A stretch of DNA of 64,000 nt from Rhizobium sp. SSA_523 (GTDB taxonomy: Bacteria > Pseudomonadota > Alphaproteobacteria > Rhizobiales > Rhizobiaceae). Made by a program: the position numbers and the translations under genes. The stretch lies in assembly GCF_030435705.1 (NCBI RefSeq), contig NZ_CP129380.1:124001-188000 (forward strand), given 5' to 3'. Shown here one piece after another: positions 27,657-37,150 of this stretch. Every line of letters begins with the position of its first letter. Within the stretch, counting starts at the first letter, position 1. The notes under the pieces were generated by a model, which saw only the letters and a list, made by a program, of their open reading frames with translations, had not been told where the DNA came from and did not search any database.

Positions 27657-28550
27657 TCAGGCAGTCAGTGCCAAGCCACCCTGACGCCCGATTTCCCTCC
27701 TAATTTCCACGACCAGGCTATCGAGAGCCGGATTTCTTACCTTACGTGCCCGCCGGATCACGTAAGCCAAGGATGGCGGAGCAGGCAAACGATCGGTCAT
27801 TATCTGCATCTCCCCTCGGATGTGGCGGTCGCTCAGCAATGCCACACCCATTGTGGCGTTGACGGCGGACACAATCCCAGCGGCGCTTGAACACTCAAAG
27901 ACGGTCTCGAGAACTGCATTTTCCTGGCCGATGTCCAGCGCCCATTGCCGGTAAAAGCATTCGTCATCAAACGACAAGAACGGGATCGGTTCACCCTGTC
28001 GTATCATCAGTTCGGGATGCTTCACCCAGTGAAGGTCCTCTCTGTAGAGCACCACATCGTTTGGTCGGACCTCGTGATGAAAGATTTGGACGATTGCGGC
28101 ATCAAGCTCGCCGCGCTTGAGCATGCCGCGCAGCACCAAGCTCATGCGAACCTTGGTACGGACCGCAACATTCGGATGAAGACGCTTGAAACGGCCAAGG
28201 ATGCGAGCCAGATCGGTGCATGCCGTGTCTTCCGTCAGCCCAAGCAGAAGTCTCCCGGCAAGCGGCGTCTTGGACAAGCTTAACAAAGCCTCGTCATGCA
28301 GCCCCAGAATGCGGCCAGCGTAGTCCAGCAGGTCTTCGCCCGCAGCCGTGAACATTGGTCCTCCCGATTTTCGCCCGAGCAACTCGCAGTCGAGGCTGAT
28401 TTCCAGCCGCTTGATTTTGTGGCTGACCGCGGACTGGGAGAGACCAAGTGCAGCGGCTGCTCTGGTAATGCCGCCATGGTGGCGGATCGCGGACAGCGCC
28501 CGCAAAGCATCGATTTCGAGGCGACGACTATTCAGTTGGTTCATGGCCAT
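27657..28550 (-). CDS. LysR family transcriptional regulator
   Basis: 297 residues. The N-terminal winged HTH is LRALSAIRHHGGITRAAAAL followed by GLSQSAVSHKIKRLEISLDC. The rest is a periplasmic-binding-like effector domain. It is divergent from an EamA transporter gene 154 bases away and probably controls it. The 280-base stretch between it and the AraC gene shows no coding signal. Confidence 0.93.
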   Translation of the reverse strand: MAMNQLNSRRLEIDALRALSAIRHHGGITRAAAALGLSQSAVSHKIKRLEISLDCELLGRKSGGPMFTAAGEDLLDYAGRILGLHDEALLSLSKTPLAGRLLLGLTEDTACTDLARILGRFKRLHPNVAVRTKVRMSLVLRGMLKRGELDAAIVQIFHHEVRPNDVVLYREDLHWVKHPELMIRQGEPIPFLSFDDECFYRQWALDIGQENAVLETVFECSSAAGIVSAVNATMGVALLSDRHIRGEMQIMTDRLPAPPSLAYVIRRARKVRNPALDSLVVEIRREIGRQGGLALTA

Positions 28551-28704
28551 ATCCGTCAGTTTGTCCTGAAACGAAAACTATCACGAACTGAACAAGCATG
28601 ACATAAGCCTTAAGAATTTCATGTGTCTATCGATATTTGTCATGTGCGGTTTCTGCGTTTTCCCCATACCGCTAGATCGTATTCCCCCACGATAGAGCGC
28701 CACG

Positions 28705-29601
28705 ATGACCCACACCTCGCCTGCCTGCGCCTCAACCCGCCGCCATCCGCTGTTATGGCCATTGCTCGCCACACTCCTGATTATCGGATGGAGTTCGGGC
28801 TTCGTCGGTATTCGGTATGCCAACCAGGAGGCGAGCGTCATGCTCCTCCTGTTCTGGCGGACTTTGCTGTCAGGTCTGATCCTTCTGCCATTCGCCTTGG
28901 CCATCGGGCCAAGGATTTCGATGCGCGCAATCCGGGATCAGGCGCTGTTCGGCATCATGGCGGTCTTCCTCTATCTGGGAGGCTTCGCGCTCGCCATCGA
29001 GCAAAGGGTGCCCACCGGGCTCGTCGCGCTGATCTCCGACCTACTTCCGCTGGCCATCGCGGCGCTTTCGCAACCTTTCCTCGGTGAACGGCTAACGAAG
29101 CAGCAGTGGGTGGGCACCGCGATTGCCGTGGTTGGGGTGTTGATCGTGTCCTTTGACAGCCTCAGCCTCGGCACAGCTCCGGTCTGGGCTTATGGCTTGA
29201 CGGTCGGTTCGATGCTGGTGTTCGCCGTCGCCTCGGTCCTGCACAAGAGGCGCACAATGCGGCATATGCCCGTTCACCAAAGCCTTTGCATCCAGACGCT
29301 GATGGGTTCGGTTCTCTTCGGCCTCTGCGCATGGACGCAGGGCAGTCTTGCCCCACCCATGACTCGTGACTTTGCAATCGGGATGGTCTGGCTGGTCCTG
29401 TTCGCCACGTTCCTCGCCTATACGGTCTACTATGCCAGTCTGCGGCTGTTTCCTGCTGCCAAAGTCAGTGCAGCCATATACCTCAGCCCACCCGTGACGA
29501 TGCTTTGGGCATGGATGTTGTTTTCGGAGCCTTTGACCGTTGCGATGTGTGCCGGCTTGGCGGTTACCTTGGTGGGTGTCTGGGTGACATCCCGGGGATA
29601 G
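28705..29601 (+). CDS. EamA/DMT family transporter
   Basis: 298 residues with ten predicted membrane helices arranged as two EamA repeats. The first begins LLWPLLATLLIIGWSSGFVG and has ALAIEQRVPTGLVALISDLL (helix 3-4 signature). The second contains FLAYTVYYASLRLFPAAKVS and ends TVAMCAGLAVTLVGVWV. It would export or import a small metabolite at the inner membrane. The divergent LysR gene suggests substrate-induced efflux. Confidence 0.92.
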   Translation: MTHTSPACASTRRHPLLWPLLATLLIIGWSSGFVGIRYANQEASVMLLLFWRTLLSGLILLPFALAIGPRISMRAIRDQALFGIMAVFLYLGGFALAIEQRVPTGLVALISDLLPLAIAALSQPFLGERLTKQQWVGTAIAVVGVLIVSFDSLSLGTAPVWAYGLTVGSMLVFAVASVLHKRRTMRHMPVHQSLCIQTLMGSVLFGLCAWTQGSLAPPMTRDFAIGMVWLVLFATFLAYTVYYASLRLFPAAKVSAAIYLSPPVTMLWAWMLFSEPLTVAMCAGLAVTLVGVWVTSRG

Positions 29602-29634
29602 GCTGCTCGCCTCGATGTGTGACGTGTCATCCGG

Positions 29635-30528
29635 TCAAGCGGCGATCTGGGTTTTCCCAGCACTCTCGCGTACATCCCTGGCCGGAGGCGAGCCGAACAA
29701 TCGGCCGTATTCGCGTGTGAACTGGGGAATGCTTTCATAGCCGACCGCATAGGCCGCATTGCTGATCGCGGCACCCTCGGAGATCATCATTCGCCGGGCC
29801 TCGATGAGGCGAAGCTGCTTTTGAAATTGCAAGGGCGAGAGCGAGGTCACCGCGCGGAAGTGCTGGTGGAATGACGAAATGCTCATACCGGCAGCTTCAG
29901 CCAGATGCTCCACCGGGAGCGTCTCGGCATATTCGGCTCTGATGACGGCCACGGCCCGTGCGATCCGGTTGGCATGGCTGTCGGCGAAACCAAGTGCACG
30001 GATGCCCACTCCATGACGGCCGCTGAGCAACCAATAGTGCATTTCCCGCACCAACTGGGCCTGAAGAATAGGGATCGAATCGGGGCGATCAAGGAGACGC
30101 ATAAGCCGGAGCGCTGTGTCAGCCACTTCCGCTTCGGTCTGGTCGACACGAATGGGAACAGCCGCCTCCGTCTGTGCAACGCCGATCTCCAGAACAAGCG
30201 ACTGCGTGACCGCCGGATCGATGTCGAGGACCAGGGAATAATAGGGTACCGCGGCATTGGCGCGCGTGATCTGGCTGACGTTCGGTACATCGGCTGCAAT
30301 CAGAAGGGAGTCGCCCGCGCCGAAATCGAAGGTCCTGCTGCCCATTGTCACGCGCTTGGCTCCCTGCAGGACCAACGCCACAAGCGGCTTCGAAATCGCG
30401 TAGTGCATTTCGCTCGGAGACGTCGCGCGCATCGCAAACAGGCCCGGAATCGGTGTCTGCGCGACGCCGTACCTGTCGGCATTGGCATCCGCATAACGGC
30501 GGACGCATTCAAGGAGGGTGCTGTTCAC
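29635..30528 (-). CDS. AraC family regulator (AraC_N type)
   Basis: 297 residues, starting at GTG. The N-domain has the AraC_N pattern TPIPGLFAMRATSPSEMHYA, VALVLQGAKRVTMGSRTFDF and AGDSLLIAADVPNVSQI. The HTH pair is VEHLAEAAGMSISSFHQHFR and AISNAAYAVGYESIPQFTRE, ending YGRLFGSPPARD. It is divergent from the PfpI-ALDH-lyase-SDR operon and is the likely regulator of that operon. Confidence 0.9.
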   Translation of the reverse strand: MNSTLLECVRRYADANADRYGVAQTPIPGLFAMRATSPSEMHYAISKPLVALVLQGAKRVTMGSRTFDFGAGDSLLIAADVPNVSQITRANAAVPYYSLVLDIDPAVTQSLVLEIGVAQTEAAVPIRVDQTEAEVADTALRLMRLLDRPDSIPILQAQLVREMHYWLLSGRHGVGIRALGFADSHANRIARAVAVIRAEYAETLPVEHLAEAAGMSISSFHQHFRAVTSLSPLQFQKQLRLIEARRMMISEGAAISNAAYAVGYESIPQFTREYGRLFGSPPARDVRESAGKTQIAA

Positions 30529-30715
30529 AATGTATCATCCGATGCTCAGGATCGATGAGTGCAATAAAGCGCGAACCGGGCTTCCAGGCAAGATGGCTTG
30601 GCCGATTAGGCAAGAAAGCAGGAGTTTCCGGCAACACGCGGCCGGCAGGACGAGGGATAAACGGTCAGTCAGTTGGAGCCGACGTGGCATCCACTGTTCA
30701 ACCGAGGAGACCGTC

Positions 30716-31273
30716 ATGAACAATCTTGCAAACTGCCGTATCCTGATCCTCGCCACCGATGGCTTCGAGGATGCTGAACTCTATAGCCCACGTTCGGCGC
30801 TGCTCGATACCGGCGCCCAGGTCACGCTCGCATCGCCACGGCATGAACAGATCCGTGGCTGCATCTACAATGTGGAAACAGGCAATTCCGATCCTTCCGA
30901 GGAGACGATCATGCCTGACCGGCTGATCACCGATGTTGAAGCCGATCAGTTCGACGCGCTGGTCCTGCCGGGCGGTGTTGTCAATCCCGACAAGCTGCGG
31001 CTCGATCCGAAAGCCATCGCCTTGGTCAGGGACTTCGTCGCCGCAGGCAAGCCTGTCGCATCCATCTGTCATGGCCCCTGGCTGCTGGTCGAAGCCGACG
31101 TCTTGCGCGGTCGCCGAGCCACGGCCTGGTACTCGATCCGGACCGACCTCAAGAATGCGGGCGCTACCGTTGTCGACGAAGAGGTCGTGGTGGATGGCAA
31201 CATCATTACCAGCCGCATGCCGTCCGATATCCCGGCCTTCAACCGGGCGATCGTCGCGGCCCTTCAGAAGTGA
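30716..31273 (+). CDS. DJ-1/PfpI family protein
   Basis: 185 residues from the ATG at 30716. Family motifs: ILILATDGFEDAELYSP (catalytic Glu), FDALVLPGGVVNPD, and the nucleophile elbow VASICHGPWLLVEA (Cys-His). The closest group is the PfpI/YhbO-type protein protease or glyoxalase-like proteins that act on damaged aldehydes. First gene of a four-gene plus-strand cluster; an aldehyde-linked role would suit the dehydrogenase that follows by 44 bases. Confidence 0.92.
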   Translation: MNNLANCRILILATDGFEDAELYSPRSALLDTGAQVTLASPRHEQIRGCIYNVETGNSDPSEETIMPDRLITDVEADQFDALVLPGGVVNPDKLRLDPKAIALVRDFVAAGKPVASICHGPWLLVEADVLRGRRATAWYSIRTDLKNAGATVVDEEVVVDGNIITSRMPSDIPAFNRAIVAALQK

Positions 31274-31317
31274 GCGCAAGGACACATTATCTCGGCCGAT
31301 AGCTATAGGAGATCGCC

Positions 31318-32745
31318 ATGAGCAGCAAATTCCAGCTTCTGATCAACGGCAAGGGCCGCGAAGGTTCGGATGGTGTCGCGGTTGATGTCATCAATCCGGC
31401 GACGGGTGAGAGCATCGGCAAGGTGGCCTACGGGTCGCCGGCCGATATTGACGAGGCCATTGAGACCGCGCGGCGCGGGCTCCAATCCTGGCAGGCAGTG
31501 CCGGCTTGGGAGCGCGGACGTATCCTGAAAGAGGCTGCCGGGATCATCCGGCGCGACATCGACCGCATTGCCGCGATGCTGACGCTGGAGCAAGGCAAGA
31601 TCCTTGCTCAGGCACGTGACGAGGTTCATCGTGCCGCGGACTTTATCGAATGGGGCGGAGAACAGGCCCGCCGGATCGCCGGCCGTATTATACCGGGCCG
31701 ACAGGCGGGCCAGCGCATCGAGGTCCAGCCACATCCGATCGGGGTTGTCGCAGCGCTCACGCCCTGGAATTTTCCCATGGCACTTGCTGCGAAGAAGTTT
31801 GCAGGCGCGCTGGCTGCCGGATGCGCCATCATCTGCAAACCCTCCCAGGAAACGCCGGGCTGCGTGCTAGCCCTGGCCGAGGCTCTGGTGGAAGCGGGGG
31901 TCCACCCCGCAGCTCTCGCCGTCGTTTTCGGCGACGCCAACCAGGTGTCGATGCAACTGATCGGTTCGCCGGTGATCTCGAAGATTACGTTCACAGGCTC
32001 GATCCCCATCGGCAAACGCCTGGCCGCAGCGGCGGGCCTGCATATGAAGCCGGTGACGATGGAGCTCGGTGGCCATGCCCCTGCTGTTGTCTGCAGCGAC
32101 GTAGATCCGGAGGCAACGGCGGAACTGCTGGTCCGCGCCAAGTTCACCAATGCCGGCCAGATCTGCCTCTGCCCGTCTCGCTTTTTTGTCGAGGAAAGCA
32201 TTGCCGAAAGGTTTGCGGCCCGCTTTGCGGAGATCGCGGCAAATCTGAAGGTGGGAGACGGTATGGATCCCGCCACCGAGGTCGGTCCCCTTGCCAATGA
32301 GCGCCGGGTCCAGGCAATCGCCCGCCTGGTTGACGACGCGCGGGACCGGGGTGCGCGGGTTCTTGCCGGCGGCAATCGTCTCGGCAATCACGGCTACTTC
32401 TATGCACCCACGGTTCTGACGGACGTCTCCGACGATGCAGGCCTCCTTCATGAGGAGCCCTTTGGACCGGTTGCCCCAATCCTGCCGTTCAGGGACGAGG
32501 AGGCAATGCTGCGAGCTGCGAACGGCCTGGAATTTGGCCTGTCTGCCTACGTGTTCACCCATGACGGCAGGCGTCAGCGCCGTCTCGTCGATGCGCTCCA
32601 ATATGGCGCGGTGTCGGTCAACAGCAGTCTTACACACCTGCCTGAGGCCCCGCTCGGAGGCTGGAAAGACAGCGGCATCGGCACGGAAGGTGGCATCGAG
32701 ATACTTGAGCCCTACACCATCACCAAGCACGTCAACCTTATCTAG
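31318..32745 (+). CDS. NAD(P)-dependent aldehyde dehydrogenase (succinate-semialdehyde type)
   Basis: 475 residues. Conserved parts: ALTPWNFPMALAAKKFAGAL (cofactor site), ITFTGSIPIGKRLAAAAGLH, general base Glu in KPVTMELGGHAPAVV, catalytic Cys in FTNAGQICLCPSRFF, and EEPFGPVAPILPF. The double Cys around the nucleophile resembles GabD-type succinate-semialdehyde dehydrogenases. It oxidises an aldehyde to a carboxylate. Its lyase and SDR neighbours suggest a catabolic route. Confidence 0.93.
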   Translation: MSSKFQLLINGKGREGSDGVAVDVINPATGESIGKVAYGSPADIDEAIETARRGLQSWQAVPAWERGRILKEAAGIIRRDIDRIAAMLTLEQGKILAQARDEVHRAADFIEWGGEQARRIAGRIIPGRQAGQRIEVQPHPIGVVAALTPWNFPMALAAKKFAGALAAGCAIICKPSQETPGCVLALAEALVEAGVHPAALAVVFGDANQVSMQLIGSPVISKITFTGSIPIGKRLAAAAGLHMKPVTMELGGHAPAVVCSDVDPEATAELLVRAKFTNAGQICLCPSRFFVEESIAERFAARFAEIAANLKVGDGMDPATEVGPLANERRVQAIARLVDDARDRGARVLAGGNRLGNHGYFYAPTVLTDVSDDAGLLHEEPFGPVAPILPFRDEEAMLRAANGLEFGLSAYVFTHDGRRQRRLVDALQYGAVSVNSSLTHLPEAPLGGWKDSGIGTEGGIEILEPYTITKHVNLI

Positions 32746-32822
32746 CGAGGTCCATCGGGAAGACGGAATGGTTGCGCGCCGCCTCCTGCCCTTTTCCGCA
32801 TGGCACCGAAAGGAGACCAGCC

Positions 32823-34184
32823 ATGAGCAGTCTTTCCCTCATCGACTCACCCCTGTTCGGCGGCAGTTTTGTCGATGCCGACATGGGTACGGTGTTCGAA
32901 AGCGACGCCTTCGTGAGCCGCTGCGTCGAAACCGAAGTTGCCCTTGCAAAGGCGCAGGCCCGTCTCGACATCGTCCCGGAAACTGCGGCAGAGGCTATCG
33001 CCGTTGCCGCTCGGACGATCCGCTTCGACCAGTCCCGCCTCACGCGGGAGACTGAGCTCGTCGGCTATCCGATTTTGCCGATCGTAGAGCAACTCGCCGA
33101 CGCCTGCGGCGAGGCCGGGCGCTACCTCCACTGGGGTGCGACGACCCAGGATATCATGGACACGGCCACCGTCCTGCAGATCCGTGCAGCGCTTATCTTG
33201 ATCGAGCAGCGGCTGGTGGACACCATCGAAGCTTTGCGCCGCCTCGCCGCCGAGCATCGCGACACGCCGATGGCCGGACGTACCCATTTGCAACATGCAC
33301 TGCCGATCACATTCGGCTACAAGGCAGCCGTTTGGCTCAGCGCGCTCGAGCGACATCATGAACGTCTGGAGCAGTTAAACCCGCGCGTTCTCGTCGTTCA
33401 GTTCTCCGGTGCTTCGGGAACGCTGGCCTCGCTCGGCGACGAGGGGCTTGCGGTTCAGGCGGAGCTGGCGCACATCCTTGGTCTCGCAACGCCAACCATC
33501 ACCTGGCATTCGGCGCGCGACGGGATGGCCGAGGTCGTACAGGTCTTGGCGCTTGTCTGCGGCAGCCTTGCCAAGATTGCCTTCGATATCTCTGTTATGA
33601 TGACTACGGAACTGGGTGAGGTATCGGAGCCCTATACGCGTCATCGCGGCGCCTCCAGCACCATGCCGCAGAAGCGAAATCCAATCTCCTGTGAGTTGAT
33701 CATTGCTGCTGCCAAGATGGTCAGACAGCATGCCGGGCTAATGCTCGACGCTATGGTGCATGACTTTGAGCGCGCCACAGGCGCATGGCACGTCGAATGG
33801 GCGGCGATCCCGGAGAGCTTTGCGCTGACCTCCGGTGCGCTCGTCCAGGCCAGCTTCATGCTCTCAGGGCTCGTGGTCTATCCGGACAGGATGCTGGCGA
33901 ACCTCGGACTATCGAAGGGGTTGATCGTTGCCGAAGCGGTCATGATGGCACTCGCGCCTTTGACCGGCCGCCAGACAGCCCATGACCTTGTTTACGCCGC
34001 CTGCCGCCATGCTCTGGAAACGGACAGGCCGCTCTTTGATGTGCTGGTGGAGGCACAGGATGTGGTGGTTCCGCTTGGACGCGAGCGTCTCCGATCGCTC
34101 ACCGATCCCGCCAACTATCTTGGCTCCGCAGCGCGGATGGTCGATCAGATACTCAAGATCAAATCCCGGAGTTTGGAGAATTAG
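32823..34184 (+). CDS. fumarase/aspartase superfamily lyase (adenylosuccinate lyase / PcaB-like)
   Basis: 453 residues from the ATG at 32823. The superfamily signature GASSTMPQKRNPISCE (GSSxMxxKxN) is intact, with YLHWGATTQDIMDTATV and AGRTHLQHALPITFGYKAAV as the other conserved regions. Members cleave C-N or C-C bonds with fumarate release, or cyclise muconates (PcaB). Length and the HWGATTQD sequence favour the adenylosuccinate lyase / carboxymuconate cycloisomerase group, but a catabolic context makes a housekeeping purB unlikely. The substrate is unknown. Confidence 0.88.
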   Translation: MSSLSLIDSPLFGGSFVDADMGTVFESDAFVSRCVETEVALAKAQARLDIVPETAAEAIAVAARTIRFDQSRLTRETELVGYPILPIVEQLADACGEAGRYLHWGATTQDIMDTATVLQIRAALILIEQRLVDTIEALRRLAAEHRDTPMAGRTHLQHALPITFGYKAAVWLSALERHHERLEQLNPRVLVVQFSGASGTLASLGDEGLAVQAELAHILGLATPTITWHSARDGMAEVVQVLALVCGSLAKIAFDISVMMTTELGEVSEPYTRHRGASSTMPQKRNPISCELIIAAAKMVRQHAGLMLDAMVHDFERATGAWHVEWAAIPESFALTSGALVQASFMLSGLVVYPDRMLANLGLSKGLIVAEAVMMALAPLTGRQTAHDLVYAACRHALETDRPLFDVLVEAQDVVVPLGRERLRSLTDPANYLGSAARMVDQILKIKSRSLEN

Positions 34185-34280
34185 GCAAGTCTCGAAGAGG
34201 ATCCAGCAACAGCGTGTTTGCGACCTCTGACATAACAGCCTTGTCACCAACCGGGTCCACCAGATCACAGGAGATCAGAT

Positions 34281-35036
34281 ATGAACACCGTTTCCATCGT
34301 CACCGGCGGCAGCCGCGGTCTCGGCCGTAACACCGCAATCAGCATTGCCCGTCACGGCGGCGATGTCATCCTGACCTATCGAAATGGCGCCGAACAGGCG
34401 GACGCCGTTGTGGCCGAGATCGAAGCTCTCGGTCGGAAGGCGATCGCCCTGCAGCTTGACGTGACGGATGTTTCTTCGTTTCAGAAATTTTCCGGCACTG
34501 TAAAGCAGGCTCTGACTGCCACGTGGAACCGCGATACGTTCGACCATCTGGTCAACAACGCGGGCCAGGGCGAAATGGCAAGCTTCGCTGAGACAACCGA
34601 AGCGCAGTTTGATGCACTCTTCAACACCCATGTGAAGGGCGTTTTCTTCCTCACGCAGACGCTCCTGCCACTGCTTGCCGACGGCGGACGCATCGTCAAT
34701 TTTTCATCGGGCCTGACGCGCGTCTCGGCCGCCGGCTTCTCGGCTTACTCCGCCGCGAAGGGCGCGGTGGAAATCCTGACCCTCTACATGGCCAAAGAAC
34801 TGGCGGCTCGTGGCATTACCGCCAACACGGTAGCGCCCGGCGCTATCGAGACCGACTTCCTCGGCGGCGCGGTGCGCGACATGCCGGACCTCAATGCGCA
34901 GTTCGCGGCCATGACTGCTTTGGGTCGGGTCGGTGTTCCCGACGATGTCGGGCCGATGGTCGCAAGTTTGCTCGGCCCTGAAAACCGCTGGATCACTGCA
35001 CAACGCATCGAAGTTTCCGGCGGTCAGGTTATCTGA
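34281..35036 (+). CDS. short-chain dehydrogenase/reductase
   Basis: 251 residues. Motifs: TGGSRGLGRNTAISIARHGG (TGxxxGxG), FDHLVNNAGQGEM (NNAG), VNFSSGLTRVSAAGFSAYSA (Ser, then YxxxK as YSAAK), and TVAPGAIETDFLGG. It ends SGGQVI, which is typical of FabG-like SDRs. Last gene of the four-gene cluster, 96 bases after the lyase. Confidence 0.93.
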   Translation: MNTVSIVTGGSRGLGRNTAISIARHGGDVILTYRNGAEQADAVVAEIEALGRKAIALQLDVTDVSSFQKFSGTVKQALTATWNRDTFDHLVNNAGQGEMASFAETTEAQFDALFNTHVKGVFFLTQTLLPLLADGGRIVNFSSGLTRVSAAGFSAYSAAKGAVEILTLYMAKELAARGITANTVAPGAIETDFLGGAVRDMPDLNAQFAAMTALGRVGVPDDVGPMVASLLGPENRWITAQRIEVSGGQVI

Positions 35037-35169
35037 CCAGAATTAGTGAGGTCGCTGTTATACACAGCGGCTTCCCCGTGTATTGAACGAGTCGAGGATC
35101 CCGGCCGGACCACGCAACCCACTCGTGTATAGGCTGATGGCCGCTCCGCGCGGTTAGAGCATCTTCGCG

Positions 35170-35814
35170 CTAGACCGTTCCGCGAGACCAGAGCTTTTCT
35201 GTAATCAGTTTCAGACCGAATACAGTGAGGGCGGTACCGACCGCTCTTTCAATCCAGTGGCCGGCGCGATCGTATGCCGCACGAGCCGGCGGGGTAGAGA
35301 GAAGCACGATAACGAGCCCATACCACGCGATCTCGAGCAGGAAACCGCCAAACAGTACTGCAAGTTTCGTCCCGAGCTGCGCGTCGGCGGGCATTGTGAC
35401 GGCGTAAAGACTCAAAAAGAAGGTTACGACCTTCGGGTTGGAAAGATTGACAATAATTCCCATCCGGAGGCCGCGCCCCGCGGTATTCTTTGTGGGGAAG
35501 CTCCGTTCACCCGACTGCCTAGGCTTGGCCTCCAGCCAAGTTTTAAATCCCAGATAAACGAGATAACATCCGCCAGCGATTTGAACCAGGCCGGAAAGCC
35601 AACCAATGCGGGTCAGAAGCGCAGAAAGTCCCGCAATCGTCAGGATTGCATAGAATGTTGCGGAAAGGGCCAGTCCGATCGTCGCACCAACAGCCGCTTG
35701 TCGAGAGCCAGCCAAAGCAAGCCGCGAAATCAATGCGAAGTTCGGGCCGGGACTGACTACGGCCATGGCATAGAGGCCAAGTGTCGTCAGAATGATCATG
35801 ATTTCCGGTGCCAT
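35170..35814 (-). CDS. LysE family amino acid/metabolite exporter
   Basis: 214 residues from the ATG at 35812-35814. Typical features are the N-terminal AVVSPGPNFALISRLALAGS (PGPN motif), LVQIAGGCYLVYLGFKTWLE, and NLSNPKVVTFFLSLYAV. About six membrane helices. It exports small hydrophilic compounds, often homoserine lactone, threonine or lysine relatives. No dedicated regulator is adjacent; the 35842-36138 spacer shows nothing recognisable. Confidence 0.92.
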   Translation of the reverse strand: MAPEIMIILTTLGLYAMAVVSPGPNFALISRLALAGSRQAAVGATIGLALSATFYAILTIAGLSALLTRIGWLSGLVQIAGGCYLVYLGFKTWLEAKPRQSGERSFPTKNTAGRGLRMGIIVNLSNPKVVTFFLSLYAVTMPADAQLGTKLAVLFGGFLLEIAWYGLVIVLLSTPPARAAYDRAGHWIERAVGTALTVFGLKLITEKLWSRGTV

Positions 35815-36138
35815 TACGACCACCTCCACGGCTTCTGGCAATTTCGCATCGATTTTTTTAATACGGCTTGGACGTCGAAACTCGATGAACGCCCCCGATC
35901 AAGGAAAGTTCACGCGGTAGAAATTGCCTTCCCAATTCCCATTTGCTGTCAGCATAAGCTCTCCAGCAACTTATAACCCGCACCTAATGCGTGAACTAAC
36001 GGGAACAAGCGATCGTGCAGCATGTTTAAGCCGTTCTCGATGCTGGCCGTGAACTGGTAGGTCTCCATTCATACCAGCCGCGGGCGTTCCCCTACGGGGT
36101 TGGAGCGATCGCGACGCTGGGGATCCCCTATCTACTCG

Positions 36139-37077
36139 CTATTCTCGCTTTGAGCACCACGTCAAAAAGCTCTCTGGTTTGGCGCTGTCCGTCTGCGCCT
36201 TCTCGATCAGCGGTCTCAGGGTGTCCTTGGCGAACTCTTCCATGGTTGTGGGCAGCGCTGGACGATCATTGAGGAACTTGACCCGCCCATCGTTAATAGC
36301 CGCCGCGGTGTTCTTGTCATAGACCCAACGATCGAGCGTTCCAAACTTTTCCCGAAATATCGTTTCGACCTCGGGATCGCTCGGATCGACAAAGCGATAA
36401 TCCACCTCTTTGCCGAGCGCCCGACCGATCGTCGCGGCGATCTCGGTCATCGTGTAATCGATGCCCAGTTGCTCTACGGACCGGTGCTCGTCAGTCGGCG
36501 TTTCAAACTCCTTCGCCGCGAAATCAGCGAGGTCATGAATGGAAACCCAGGGCGCTTTGACATCGGGGGCTAGCGTAAAGCCAATCCTATCGTGCTGCGC
36601 GATTGCATCCGCCCACCTGGACAGGTCCTCCATGAACCAGCCACCCTGCAGGTGCACCAGGGTTATATCGCGTAGCCGGTTGAGGATTTGGTCCAGGATA
36701 TGGAAGCCCTGAAAATGGCCTGTGTTTCCACTGAGTTCGGATCCCATTGCGGTCAGGCTCACGGCAAACTTCACCGGGGAATCCCGAAGTGCGTCGAAAA
36801 ACCGAAGCGCGACCGCAGGGTAGTGTCCGTGAAAGTCCTCTGCCCCCCAAAGGGTTTTGACCATCAGGAAGGCGGCGTCGGCGTCTTCGAAGAACCTGCC
36901 AAGCTCACCATCGCCCGTGTCGAAGCTGCCAATGAACGGTTCTGCCCCTTTCGCGACAAGCGCATCAAGGGCAGGCCCTCCTCTCGAAAGAGCTTTGACT
37001 GAATGGCCTTTGGCCAAGAGGTTTTCGGTAAGTCGGGCACCGATCCTGCCGGTCGCCCCAACCACAGCAATGCGCAT
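36139..37077 (-). CDS. NmrA-like atypical SDR, NAD(P)-binding protein
   Basis: 312 residues. The N-terminus MRIAVVGATGRIGARLTENL is the GxxGxxG nucleotide motif of atypical SDRs, with an acidic/arginine cofactor region (GHSVKALSR). The remainder is consistent with NmrA/HSCARG proteins that sense redox through NADPH or act as oxidoreductases. It is divergent from an AraC gene 73 bases away that likely regulates it. Confidence 0.88.
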   Translation of the reverse strand: MRIAVVGATGRIGARLTENLLAKGHSVKALSRGGPALDALVAKGAEPFIGSFDTGDGELGRFFEDADAAFLMVKTLWGAEDFHGHYPAVALRFFDALRDSPVKFAVSLTAMGSELSGNTGHFQGFHILDQILNRLRDITLVHLQGGWFMEDLSRWADAIAQHDRIGFTLAPDVKAPWVSIHDLADFAAKEFETPTDEHRSVEQLGIDYTMTEIAATIGRALGKEVDYRFVDPSDPEVETIFREKFGTLDRWVYDKNTAAAINDGRVKFLNDRPALPTTMEEFAKDTLRPLIEKAQTDSAKPESFLTWCSKRE

Positions 37078-37150
37078 GGCTCATCTCCTACAGTTTGCTG
37101 AGCCAATTCTTACAGCATTGTCTTATGGGAAAAAGTGGAGATAATGCCAT

